DNA of 64,000 bases from Comamonas sp. 26 (GTDB taxonomy: Bacteria; Pseudomonadota; Gammaproteobacteria; Burkholderiales; Burkholderiaceae_C). Location: assembly GCF_002754475.1 (NCBI RefSeq), contig NZ_PEFL01000003.1:62001-126000 (forward strand), given 5' to 3'. The position numbers and the translations under genes were made by a program. The notes under the pieces were generated by a model that saw nothing but the letters and a program-made list of their open reading frames with translations, was not told where the DNA came from and did no database searches. Positions 8,264-19,860 of the stretch are shown here, one piece after another (the first letter of the stretch is position 1; each line of letters begins with the position of its first letter).

Positions 8264-10006
8264 ATGAACAGCATGAGCAATTTGGCAGACCTGAGCCTGA
8301 TGACCATCATCGCCCTGGTGGCGCTGCTGGCCATCGGCATCATCTTCGCGCGCTTGTACAAGCGCTCAACCAAGGAAATCGCCTTCGTGCGAACCGGCCT
8401 GGGTGGGCAAAAAGTCATCATGGATGGCGGTGCCATCGTGCTGCCGATATTCCACGAGCGTGTGCTGGTCAATATGAACACCCTCAAGCTTGAAGTCCAG
8501 CGTCGCGAACGCGAGAGCCTGATCACCAAGGACCGCATGCGTGTGGACGTCACCGCCGCCTTCTTTGTGCGCGTCAAACAAACCGAGGAAGCCGTTAGCA
8601 TCGCCGCGCAGACACTGGGCACCCGCACCATGAGTCCAGATGAACTCAAGGCACTGGTGGAAGACAAGTTCGTCGACTCGCTGCGCGCCACCGCCGCGAC
8701 CATGACCATCCAGGAGTTGCAAGACATGCGCCGCGACTTTGTGCAGGCTGTACAGAATGCAGTCGCCGAAGACTTGGAAAAGAACGGACTGGAGCTGGAG
8801 TCCGTCTCACTGACCAGCCTGGACCAGACCGACAAAAAGTTCTTCAACCCCGACAACGCCTTTGACGCCGAAGGCTTGACGCGACTGACCGAGCAAACCG
8901 AAGCCCGCCGCAAGCAGCGCAACGATGTGGAGCAAGACACCGAAGTGCAGGTACGCACCAAGAACCTGGATGCCACACGCCAAAAACTCACGATCGAGAA
9001 AGATCAGGAATTTGCCACCCTATCGCAACAGCGCGAGATTGAAAACACGCGCGCTGAGCAGTCGGCATTGATTGCCACGCAACTAGCCGAACGCAGCCGT
9101 GAAGCCGAAGCCGCCAAGATCGAGGCGGAGCGCCTAGTGAGCCAGCAGCGCATCGAAGCCGAACGGCAAGTAAGCCAGCAACGCATTGAAGCAGACCGCG
9201 AGATTCGAGCCTCCGAGATTGAGAAAAATCTGGTGATTCAAACCCGCGAAATCGAGCTGGAGCGGCATACAGAGACCAAACGCGCAGAGCAGCGCAAACA
9301 GGTCGAAATTGCCCGCCAAGACACACAAATCGCGATCTCCACCAAGTCACGCGAGCAATCTGACGCCGACGCCGTCGCCAATATGGCGCGCGCCGAGGCC
9401 GTGAAGGCCGAAGAAGCGGTGAACACCGCCCGTCAGGTCGCAGTCGCCGAGCGGGAAAAGAACATTCAGCTGATCGAGGCCTCCAAGGAAGCAGAGCAGA
9501 ACGCCATCTCCGTCAAGGTGTCGGCGGCAGCAGAGAAAGAAGCCGCAATGGATCGCGCCGAAGCGCTGACCATTGAAGCCCGCGCCCGCCAGGCCGCAGC
9601 ACTGGCAGAAGCCGAAGGCAAGCGCGCTATCAATGAGGCACTCAACACCTTGTCAGCGGCCCAGATCGATCTGCAGGTGCGCACGCAGCTCTTGCAGCAA
9701 TTACCTTTGATCCTGTCTGAGGCCGTACGCCCCATGGAAAAGATCGACTCCATCCGCATCGTTCAAGTGGCAGGCATGCCCGGCGGCGCAAGCACGACGG
9801 GCCAAGGCAATGCAGCTCAAGGAACATTTCCGGAGCAGGTCATGAACTCGGCCCTGCAATATCAAATCGCCAAACCTATCGTCGATGCGGTGATGAAGGA
9901 TGCAGGCCTATCCAATGAGGGCATTACCGGCATGGCCCAGAGCTTGGCGGGCATGCTCTCCACGCAAGAATCGGCAGCTACTTCGTCCGCCTTGCTCCAA
10001 GGGTAA
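8264..10006 (+). CDS. yqiK: Flotillin-like membrane scaffold protein (YqiK type)
   Basis: A 580-residue flotillin. One N-terminal membrane anchor (LMTIIALVALLAIGIIFARLY) is followed by an SPFH/PHB domain (FVRTGLGGQKVIMDGGAIVLPIFHE, then TKDRMRVDVTAAFFVRV) and then a very long charged coiled coil rich in Glu, Arg and Ala with the flotillin-type EAEARRQAAL pattern. The coiled coil holds a small in-frame tandem duplication (VSQQRIEAER/QVSQQRIEADR, near 9136-9201). The C-terminus is less ordered, glycine- and alanine-rich. The ATG at 8264 has GGGGGAG 11 bases upstream. Flotillins organise ordered membrane domains; with PspA and YqiJ this suggests envelope-stress protection. Confidence 0.92.
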   Translation: MNSMSNLADLSLMTIIALVALLAIGIIFARLYKRSTKEIAFVRTGLGGQKVIMDGGAIVLPIFHERVLVNMNTLKLEVQRRERESLITKDRMRVDVTAAFFVRVKQTEEAVSIAAQTLGTRTMSPDELKALVEDKFVDSLRATAATMTIQELQDMRRDFVQAVQNAVAEDLEKNGLELESVSLTSLDQTDKKFFNPDNAFDAEGLTRLTEQTEARRKQRNDVEQDTEVQVRTKNLDATRQKLTIEKDQEFATLSQQREIENTRAEQSALIATQLAERSREAEAAKIEAERLVSQQRIEAERQVSQQRIEADREIRASEIEKNLVIQTREIELERHTETKRAEQRKQVEIARQDTQIAISTKSREQSDADAVANMARAEAVKAEEAVNTARQVAVAEREKNIQLIEASKEAEQNAISVKVSAAAEKEAAMDRAEALTIEARARQAAALAEAEGKRAINEALNTLSAAQIDLQVRTQLLQQLPLILSEAVRPMEKIDSIRIVQVAGMPGGASTTGQGNAAQGTFPEQVMNSALQYQIAKPIVDAVMKDAGLSNEGITGMAQSLAGMLSTQESAATSSALLQG

Positions 10007-10032
10007 ATCTGCAAGCCCGCTGGCTCAGCGCT

Positions 10033-10797
10033 TCATTGGTTGAGTTGCGCCAGTCTCTCGGGCGTGCCCACATCCACCCAGCGGCCGGTGTAGAGCGATG
10101 CGCCTACACGGCCATCCGCCATGGCGCGACGCAGCAGCGGGGCCAGCGGAGCGCGCAAGCCTTCAGGGTTTCCGGGATGTACCTCAAACCAGGGCTGCGC
10201 AAACAGCTCTGCTTTCAGTAGCGCGATGGTGCTGTAGGTGTAGCGCGGGCTGGCGTCATCTGCGGGCAGGTCGAGTGCCTTACCGTCTTCACTCAAGCCA
10301 AAGTCGCCGCGCAAGTTGTGCGCGGGGTTGGGCACCAGCCACAGGTGGGCCAATTCATTGCTTTGCGCAAAAGCCTGCGCAGCATCGGCAGAAAAAGTGA
10401 AGTCTGGCGCATACACATCGCCAGCCGCCAGCCAGAAAACATCACCTAACTGGGGCAAGGCGCGGCTGATGCCGCCTGCGGTTTCAAAGGCTTTTGCAGG
10501 CTCGGCTGAGTAAACAAGCGATAGCTGCTTGCGCTCATCCCCATTGCCTTGCAGCACAAATTGACTACCAAAGTGGGCAGGAATTTGCTCACCCAGCCAG
10601 CCAGTGTTGATGACGGCGCGCGACACGCCTGCGGCTACCAGCGACTGCATGTGGTGCTGCAGCAGCGGCACGCCCTGCACTTGTAGCAGGGGCTTTGGCG
10701 TGACATCGGTCAGCGGCCGCATGCGCTCGCCACGGCCTGCGGCCAAGAGCATCACTGGGGGTTGAACAAAGGGAGAAGTGGTGGTTTTTGCAGTCAT
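10033..10797 (-). CDS. murU: MurU-like sugar-1-phosphate nucleotidyltransferase
   Basis: A 254-residue nucleotidyltransferase with the signature MLLAAGRGERMRPLTDVTPKPLLQVQGVPLL spread over its first 45 residues, including the GxGxRMxPLT nucleotide-binding loop and the KPLL lysine. In betaproteobacteria this family is annotated as N-acetylmuramate-1-phosphate uridylyltransferase (MurU) of the peptidoglycan-recycling salvage route that bypasses MurA. The usual partner AmgK is not adjacent here; it could lie elsewhere. Mannose-1-phosphate guanylyltransferase or glucose-1-phosphate thymidylyltransferase activity cannot be excluded from sequence alone. Confidence 0.82.
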   Translation of the reverse strand: MTAKTTTSPFVQPPVMLLAAGRGERMRPLTDVTPKPLLQVQGVPLLQHHMQSLVAAGVSRAVINTGWLGEQIPAHFGSQFVLQGNGDERKQLSLVYSAEPAKAFETAGGISRALPQLGDVFWLAAGDVYAPDFTFSADAAQAFAQSNELAHLWLVPNPAHNLRGDFGLSEDGKALDLPADDASPRYTYSTIALLKAELFAQPWFEVHPGNPEGLRAPLAPLLRRAMADGRVGASLYTGRWVDVGTPERLAQLNQ

Positions 10798-10951
10798 TCG
10801 CGCTCAGTTTTCAGACGGACTTTTCAACAAGGCTACTGCCCGTTTTCTGAATAGCACTGTAGAGCATTGACCCGTACGCCGCCTGCGAAAACTCACCCTC
10901 CATTAAAATGATGGGCTTAGCAGAATTACACCCTCCTTTTGGAGCGCCCTG

Positions 10952-14145
<3,194 letters not shown>

Positions 14146-14171
14146 TCTCTGATTACAAACCAAACATGCCT

Positions 14172-14239
14172 CTAGCGCTTATCTGATAAGCGCTAGTAGC
14201 TATCAAAAAGCCAGTATGGGACGCCATGCTGGCTTTTTT
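14172..14239 (+). terminator. Double hairpin terminator after gap
   Basis: Two hairpins in tandem. The first, CTAGCGCTTA (14172-14181) with its complement at 14187-14196 followed by GTAGCTATCAAAA, is a copy of the dispersed short repeat. The second, AGCCAG..CTGGCT at about 14209-14234, ends in six T. The second looks like the true terminator and the repeat is inserted just before it. Confidence 0.75.
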
Positions 14240-14364
14240 GTTGCCCAGGCGCAAGTCGTCACGCAAGCAGGCTGGGCAGCGGCTCGGATACATTTGTAAC
14301 GCGCAGCGGGCAACGGACTTCCAGCCTCCTGAATGCGCAGCCATTTCCTTTCGACAAGGCCGCC

Positions 14365-15867
14365 ATGTTTATCGCGATCCCTCTTGAGAACAAGCCTTCC
14401 TGGCGCTCTCCGCCCTGGATGACGGTGCTGCTCATCGCCGTCAACTGTTTGATTTTCTGGGGCTGGCAGGCTCCCGAAGAAACAGCGGTAGAACGGGCCG
14501 GGGCCCGATACGCCCAGACCATGCTGCCCACAATCGAGCTGCCCTTGTTTCTGAGCCATCTCAAGCAACAGGCTGCTCAAGGCAACACCCGCTATGAGCA
14601 CAATATCGTCCAGGCGGCCGAGGGCCTTTACAAACGCAAGGCCTACGCCCAGCTGTATGCGCTGATGTGGCAGGAAAAGAAATTCCGCCAGCAGTTACTG
14701 GATGGGCTGCTCATCACGACCAGCCATCCACGCCATGCCCAGTGGAAAGAAGCGCGGGACGCCTTTGCCCCGCAAGAACCCCGCAGCCGCTTTACCGAGC
14801 GCTGGTCCATGAGCTATGAGCCGGGTGCGGGCTGGCAACCCCTGCAGGCTTTGACCTCCATTTTTCTGCATGGCAGCACCGGCCATCTGCTGGGCAATAT
14901 GGCGTTTCTGTTCCTGTTCGGCTTCACGCTGGAGCTGGCGCTGGGGGCCTTCACCTATCTGATCTTTTATGTGGTCGGCGGCATAGGTGCCTCACTGTTC
15001 GCACTGATGTTCTATGCCGGCATGGGTGGTTACGGCCTGGGGGCATCGGGGGCGATTTCGGCCCTCATGGCCATGTACGCCGTGATGTACCGCATGCGAC
15101 GCATACGCTTTTTCTACATGCTGCTGTTCTACTTCAACTACGCCACCTGGCCCGCGCTGATCATGCTGCCGGTCTGGATGAGTGTGGAGCTGCTGCAGCA
15201 TCTGCTGGGCGGCAAGCAGGTGGCCTATATGGCCCACTTTGGCGGTTTGCTGACGGGTGCCCTGCTGATGTGGATCTATATGCGCCTGCAGGCCGTAGAA
15301 GCACCGGTCAACGAGCAAGAGCTTGCCAACGCCGCCACCCAACCGCTGACCGAAGCCGTGGCGCGTGCCCAGCGCTATACCGACGCCCTGGAGTTTGGCC
15401 GTGCGGCACCCGCCTGGCGCGAAGCGGCACGTCTGGCACCGTCGGACCTCGGCATCTTGCGTGCATGGTTTGAAAGCTCGCGGCATCAGCCTGGCAGCGA
15501 GGATTTTCATGCCGCGGCGCGGCGGATCTTCAAGCTGCCGGCGGCTACCGATACCGAACGCCAGCTCCAGTTGTCCAGCTATCGCACCTACCAGCAACGC
15601 GCACAACCCGGCATGCGCATGAGCGCGGACACCATGCATGGTCTGGTACGCAGCTTTGTGCGCTTAGGAGCCCTGCCCGAAGCGGAAAATCTGTGCCGGT
15701 CGCTGCACAGAGCTGCGGAGCATCCGCAATGGCCTGCCACCCTGCTGCTGCTGGTCAACGGCATGGCCCAGGCCGGGCGTGTGCAGGAGGCCAAGGCCTG
15801 GCTGCCCACGCTGCAGCAACTAGCACCCCAGGAAACGGTTACACGCTGGCTGGCCCAGCAGGGCTAG
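14365..15867 (+). CDS. Rhomboid-family intramembrane serine protease with C-terminal helical repeats
   Basis: A 500-residue protein with a rhomboid core in the middle. The motif HGSTGHLLGNMAFLFLFG supplies the HxxxxHxxxN of helix 2, GLGASGAISALMAMY carries the nucleophile serine (near residue 228), and YMAHFGGLLTGALL the catalytic histidine (near 290). Before the core is an N-terminal helix and a roughly 100-residue soluble region. After it, about 170 residues of alanine-rich helix pairs (ARAQRYTDALEFGRAAPAWREAARLAP and later repeats) look like TPR units. The substrate is unknown. It converges with a second membrane/TPR-type protein on the opposite strand, 18 bases away. Confidence 0.87.
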   Translation: MFIAIPLENKPSWRSPPWMTVLLIAVNCLIFWGWQAPEETAVERAGARYAQTMLPTIELPLFLSHLKQQAAQGNTRYEHNIVQAAEGLYKRKAYAQLYALMWQEKKFRQQLLDGLLITTSHPRHAQWKEARDAFAPQEPRSRFTERWSMSYEPGAGWQPLQALTSIFLHGSTGHLLGNMAFLFLFGFTLELALGAFTYLIFYVVGGIGASLFALMFYAGMGGYGLGASGAISALMAMYAVMYRMRRIRFFYMLLFYFNYATWPALIMLPVWMSVELLQHLLGGKQVAYMAHFGGLLTGALLMWIYMRLQAVEAPVNEQELANAATQPLTEAVARAQRYTDALEFGRAAPAWREAARLAPSDLGILRAWFESSRHQPGSEDFHAAARRIFKLPAATDTERQLQLSSYRTYQQRAQPGMRMSADTMHGLVRSFVRLGALPEAENLCRSLHRAAEHPQWPATLLLLVNGMAQAGRVQEAKAWLPTLQQLAPQETVTRWLAQQG

Positions 15868-15885
15868 CGTGCAGCGGCACCACGA

Positions 15886-17220
15886 TTAAGGTGTCGCACC
15901 GAGTTCTTCCAACTCATCGCGCAGCACCCATTCCGCCTCCTTGGTGCTGGCATGCTCGGGGAAGCGCTGCTTCATGCGCATATACACGTGCACTCCCTGC
16001 ATGGGCTGCTCAAGCACCTGCTTGTAGGCCCGCACCACTAGCTCCAGCATGGACGGAATCAGGCTGCTGCCTGCAAAGCGCTTTTCAAACTCCTTCGCCA
16101 GAATCAGCACATATCGAGGCTTGCCCGCCTTCCATGCCTGCTGGGCCAGCTCGTAACTGAGCTGAGCCGAATCGATTTTGAAATCCGGCTTGCGCTTGAC
16201 GCAGCTCACCCAGGCATCCAGCGCCTCGCCCGCACGCTGCTGGGCCATCAGCTTGGGGATAAACCGCTGGGCATGATCGGCCAGCGTATCCACGTGTTCG
16301 GTCAGCTTGAGCACCCGGAAATAACGGCGATGATCGGGCAGACTCTCGTCATCCTCGCGCAGCCATTCGCGGGCCTGATTCACGGCCTCGTCCATCTTGT
16401 TGTTCTGCACCAGCCGGGCAACCACGGCATCGCGGCGCTTGGCTTCCAGGGCTGCCGGATCGATCTGCACGCTGGCAGGGCCTTCAGGGGCCTGCACGGG
16501 CTCGATATCAAGCGCGGCATGATGCTGATACATCACATACCCGATCATGGAAGCCATCACCCAGGTGAAGTAAATCATCACAAAGCTCATCAGCGGCAGC
16601 ACCAGTGCGGGTGCCGCAACCTTGAGCAGCATGGTCATGACCATGGGCGATCCCTGCTGTAACAGAAACAGAAAGAAGCACAGCAGCAGATAAGATTTTC
16701 CGATACCGAAAATTGTGGCCAACAGCTCAAGCGGATTGATGGCCGAACTCAGGCTATTGGTATTGATCAGCACCATCCAGGTGGCGGGAATCAGGAATGC
16801 CACCACCAGATTGGCAACCACGCCCAAGGTCAGGCTGCGGGTTGCAAGAAAACCCACAAATATCCCGAAGACAACAAGCACCCCGAAGAATTTCCAGGGC
16901 AGCCATTTCCAATCTTCATCGACCTGACTAGCTCGAAAATCGGAGCTATGAGTAATTCCTCGGGATGCAAGAGCCGAAACCTTGAATGCATAGCGGCTGA
17001 CCGCCAGCATCAGGCCCAGACCCACAACAAAAATCCCAATCGGTCCGAACATCAGCCCATAGCTGCATGCAGACAGCACCAGCGCATAGAGAAAGGGCTC
17101 GGTCTGCAGAGGAAAAAGAAAGAAATTATTGAGTTTTTGCCAGAACGGAGGAATTTTCCACTCGGAAGAATCTCCTGAATGACGGACGCCGCGTATTGAA
17201 TTCAATGCCTGTTCTCCCAC
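15886..17220 (-). CDS. DUF4013-like polytopic membrane protein with C-terminal helical repeats
   Basis: A 444-residue protein of unknown function. The N-terminal 260 residues contain about six hydrophobic segments (for example FLYALVLSACSYGLMFGPIGIFVVGLGLMLAV and GVVANLVVAFLIPATWMVLI), a layout like the DUF4013 family. The C-terminal 180 residues are soluble, helical and TPR-like (AVNQAREWLREDDESLPDHRRYFRVLKLTEHVDTL). The start at 17220 is the first ATG of the frame; no clear ribosome site was seen. It converges on the rhomboid gene, which shares the membrane-plus-helical-repeat architecture. Confidence 0.7.
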   Translation of the reverse strand: MGEQALNSIRGVRHSGDSSEWKIPPFWQKLNNFFLFPLQTEPFLYALVLSACSYGLMFGPIGIFVVGLGLMLAVSRYAFKVSALASRGITHSSDFRASQVDEDWKWLPWKFFGVLVVFGIFVGFLATRSLTLGVVANLVVAFLIPATWMVLINTNSLSSAINPLELLATIFGIGKSYLLLCFFLFLLQQGSPMVMTMLLKVAAPALVLPLMSFVMIYFTWVMASMIGYVMYQHHAALDIEPVQAPEGPASVQIDPAALEAKRRDAVVARLVQNNKMDEAVNQAREWLREDDESLPDHRRYFRVLKLTEHVDTLADHAQRFIPKLMAQQRAGEALDAWVSCVKRKPDFKIDSAQLSYELAQQAWKAGKPRYVLILAKEFEKRFAGSSLIPSMLELVVRAYKQVLEQPMQGVHVYMRMKQRFPEHASTKEAEWVLRDELEELGATP

Positions 17221-17627
17221 TCTCTGTGATGAATCGACTGCACATTTTTTTGCAGTGACTTAATCCGCTCTGGTATTGCCCGATCTTTCTTGGAGGTCGA
17301 GTCATTTTTGGATTTTGAGCTAGAAAATAGCGTCGCACTGAAAACACCAGTAAACCGCCGGCATATTGATTTTTCGCTTGCCAGAAATTCGACAAATGCT
17401 TTTATCAGCGGCCCGAATAACTAAGGGCATTTCAGGCATGTGCTTTCATACCATCCGCCCAATACCGTGCAGTCATTGCCATACACACCCCAAGCACCAA
17501 TACACAGGTCAACCACTGCCGATGTGGCATTTGCCCGCGCGCAAAAGTCACTATCAGTTGAATGCAGGCACGACTGCGCCAATTCTTTGCAGCGCTTAAA
17601 GTGACTCACGTTTTAGGAGACCCATCA
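17221..17627. other. Intergenic region between divergent genes
   Basis: About 400 bases, locally AT-richer than the neighbours, between the DUF4013-like gene and osmC. No convincing coding frame: a 62-codon minus-strand frame at 17421-17609 lacks a ribosome site. A small hairpin (ACTGCA...TGCAGT, 17237-17256) lies close to the leftward gene start. Promoters for both genes are expected here but were not resolved. Confidence 0.45.
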
Positions 17628-18044
17628 ATGATTCACAGCGCACAGGCCAAAAGCGGCAACATCCCATATCGCATCACCCTGACCGATGGCCGGGGCCACA
17701 CCTGGTATGCCGATGAGCCCGTAGCGGATGGCGGTGCAGATACTGCGCCCAACCCTATGCAGCTGGTGCTTTCAGCGCTGGGTGCCTGCACGGCCATCAC
17801 CCTGCAGATGTACGCAGGCCGCAAGCAATGGCCGCTGACGCAGATTGACGTCAACTTGCAGCTCAACCCCGAAGGCAAGCCCGCTGACGGCAATCAGATC
17901 ACACGCAGCATCACCCTGCATGGCGAGCTGGATGACGAGCAGCGCCAGCGCCTGCTGCAGATTGCCAATGCCTGCCCGGTGCACAAGCTACTGGAAGGCA
18001 ATATGAGCATCCCGACCACTTTGGCAGAAGCCACTCAGGCATGA
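17628..18044 (+). CDS. OsmC/Ohr-family peroxidase-like protein
   Basis: A 138-residue protein with the two redox cysteines of the OsmC family: LSALGACTAITL (first cysteine, in the long central helix) and ANACPVHKLLEG (second). Family members reduce organic or inorganic hydroperoxides, though the yhfA/OsmC branch is less defined. The ATG at 17628 is supported by TAGGAGA 8 bases upstream. A strong terminator overlaps the stop. It stands alone, with no adjacent OhrR-type regulator. Confidence 0.88.
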   Translation: MIHSAQAKSGNIPYRITLTDGRGHTWYADEPVADGGADTAPNPMQLVLSALGACTAITLQMYAGRKQWPLTQIDVNLQLNPEGKPADGNQITRSITLHGELDDEQRQRLLQIANACPVHKLLEGNMSIPTTLAEATQA

Positions 18045-18076
18045 AAAAAGCCCTGCAAGCGATTGCAGGGCTTTTT
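18044..18076 (+). terminator. Intrinsic terminator after osmC-like gene
   Basis: AAAAAAGCCCTGCAA, short loop, TTGCAGGGCTTTTT. The stem overlaps the stop codon's last base. It ends the rightward transcript and can also serve the leftward small gene at 18108. Confidence 0.85.
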
Positions 18077-18107
18077 ACTGTGGGACGTACTGACGCGTGT
18101 AACCTGA

Positions 18108-18389
18108 TTACACCGTCACTTCCAGCGCGCCCACTTCCACATAGTGCTCAAACTCACGTTTGGCCAGAGAAGCGGTTTCAGGCTGCTGGTCCTCAGGATC
18201 CACCCAGGACAGTACATAGCTGGCAATGGCCGTATCAACCTTCATCTCGATACCTTGGGGAATCAGCTCGGATGGCCCGTCTCCCACACGGTGTTCGACC
18301 TTGCCTGTCACGCGAGCCGCAAAGTGCTCCGGGTACTGCTGCACTTCAATCGCAGAGATCTGATTACCGGGGATATGTTGTTCGCTCAT
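18108..18389 (-). CDS. Conserved small protein of unknown function
   Basis: A 93-residue acidic protein (MSEQHIPGNQISAIEVQQYPEH...). It has no signal peptide, membrane segment or cysteines. A perfect ribosome site (AGGAGGAAT) lies 8 bases ahead of the ATG, and the frame is bounded by a bidirectional terminator, which makes it a convincing gene. The pattern of alternating beta-type residues (FAARVTGKVEHRV, GIEMKVDTAIASYVLSWV) suggests a small beta-rich fold. No family recognised. Confidence 0.7.
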   Translation of the reverse strand: MSEQHIPGNQISAIEVQQYPEHFAARVTGKVEHRVGDGPSELIPQGIEMKVDTAIASYVLSWVDPEDQQPETASLAKREFEHYVEVGALEVTV

Positions 18390-18622
18390 GGTCTATTCCT
18401 CCTGCCGTTGTTAGGTCGCTGCGCACAGATGGCGCACATGAAAGCCACTGCTGGCGGCCTACGCCTTCAAAGTAGCCGACTCAAGACTGAGTCGCTGTCA
18501 GCCAATGGGCTGAGTAGTCACGTTGATGTAACTGCGTGCAAGGCGTCAGCGCATTTTGCCGTCTGATTGCATGAAAGCCCTGTTTGAATGACACTCGATA
18601 CCCGTTGCCGTCAGGATTTGTC

Positions 18623-19555
18623 ATGAGTGAATCAAAGAACTTACAACGTTTCCCCACCCGGATTGCCGATGTTGGCGGCATCCCCATCCACCGCGCCATT
18701 CCCCAGGCCGCTCTGCGCAAAGTGGGGGCATGGTGCTTTCTCGATCACGCAGGCCCTGCAGAACCGCCACCACCCGGAATGCAGGTAGGCCCACACCCCC
18801 ATATCGGCTTGCAGACTTTTACCTGGATGATTGAAGGTGAAGTACTGCACCGGGACAGCCTGGGCTCCGAGCAAATTATTCGTCCCGGCCAGGTCAATCT
18901 GATGACGGCTGGCCGTGGCATCGCCCACTCCGAGGAAGCCCAGACCCTGGGCGTGCACGCGGCCCAGTTGTGGATTGCCCTTCCGGACAGCCACCGCAAC
19001 ATCCCTCCTCGCTTTCAGCACTACCCCGATCTGCCCAAGACGCTGATTGGCGACTTTGCGGTGACCGTACTGGCCGGTGAAGCGCTGGGCCTGAAGGCCC
19101 CTGCAGAAGTCCACTCGCCCCTGATGGGCGTGGACCTACTGGCCTCTGACACTCCCAGCCCCGCCCGCGCCAGCATGCCGCTACGCGAAGACTTTGAGCA
19201 TGCGGTGATGAGCATGTCCGGCGAAGTGCGCGTGGAAGGCGAAATCCTGCCATCTGAAAACCTGATTTATCTGCCAGCAGGCACCAAGTCCGTGAACCTG
19301 GAATGCTCGCCCGGCAGCCGCCTGATCATCATCGGCGGCGAGCCCATGGATGAGGCCATCTTGCTGTGGTGGAATTTTGTGGCTCGAACCACCGAAGAAA
19401 TGAAAGAGGCCCAGACCCAATGGGAAGCCGAAGCCGCCAGCGCGGATGACACCATCAACGGCCAGCCACGCCGTTTTGGCAAGCCTGTGGCCTCTGCCCT
19501 GAAGTCACTGCACTCGCCTTCGCTGCAAGGTGTGAGCCTGCGCGCATCGAAATAA
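18623..19555 (+). CDS. Pirin-family protein (copy 1)
   Basis: A 310-residue bicupin of the pirin family; some members are quercetin 2,3-dioxygenases, others co-regulators. The N-terminal metal site is visible as GPHPHIGLQTFTW (two His) and GRGIAHSEEAQ (His and Glu). The ATG at 18623 is chosen over the upstream in-frame ATG at 18584 because homology-like sequence starts there. This is one of three pirins in the window (also 32486 and 52234). Its sequence is clearly different from the other two, so it is not a recent duplicate. Confidence 0.88.
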   Translation: MSESKNLQRFPTRIADVGGIPIHRAIPQAALRKVGAWCFLDHAGPAEPPPPGMQVGPHPHIGLQTFTWMIEGEVLHRDSLGSEQIIRPGQVNLMTAGRGIAHSEEAQTLGVHAAQLWIALPDSHRNIPPRFQHYPDLPKTLIGDFAVTVLAGEALGLKAPAEVHSPLMGVDLLASDTPSPARASMPLREDFEHAVMSMSGEVRVEGEILPSENLIYLPAGTKSVNLECSPGSRLIIIGGEPMDEAILLWWNFVARTTEEMKEAQTQWEAEAASADDTINGQPRRFGKPVASALKSLHSPSLQGVSLRASK

Positions 19556-19571
19556 GTCCTGCCAGCATCGG

Positions 19572-19602
19572 TTCAATTCGCACCAAATTGGTGCGAATTG
19601 AA
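19572..19602. promoter_or_regulatory. Palindrome resembling an NtrC-binding site
   Basis: TTCAATTCGCACCAA and its exact complement flank a single central A. The core GCACCA-AAT-TGGTGC matches the NtrC (NRI) consensus TGCACCA-N3-TGGTGCA except at the outer T/A. It lies about 260 bases upstream of the aspartase start, a distance usual for an enhancer. No T run follows, so a terminator is less likely. Regulation of aspA by nitrogen supply is inferred. Confidence 0.5.
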
Positions 19603-19613
19603 ACTTCAAAACT

Positions 19614-19652
19614 AACAATTAAGCACATTTTTAATGCTCTTAATTGTTTTTG
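19614..19652 (+). terminator. AT-rich terminator-like hairpin after pirin 1
   Basis: AACAATTAAG (19614-19623) pairs with CTTAATTGTT (19639-19648), followed by TTTTGG. The stem is weak in GC but is followed by T residues. Confidence 0.5.
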
Positions 19653-19860
19653 GATTCTTTTAAACGCGCTCAGTACATCACAGACTTTGCCGCACAGACG
19701 TTATGCATGAAACGTTTGTACTCATGCAGATCTTGCTTTCATAATCCAGCCAACGCCCTGGCCTCGAAATGCGACCTCCGCTTTTTCGTCCAGGGCGTTA
19801 CCACGCCCGGCTTTTGCTGCGCGTGTGAACCATCAAATCTGGAAGCAAGAAAGCACATCC

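Larger units (their letters stand above)
19556..19860. other. Leader region upstream of aspA with two inverted repeats
   Basis: About 300 bases without a gene. Holds the 31-bp near-perfect palindrome at 19572-19602 (see separate entry) and an AT-rich hairpin at 19614-19652 that looks like the pirin terminator. The remaining 200 bases should carry the aspA promoter; no strong sigma-70 or sigma-54 element was found. Confidence 0.5.

Noticed and set aside
17421..17609. Minus-strand frame of 62 codons with several Cys
   Set aside because: No ribosome site or signal peptide; likely chance.
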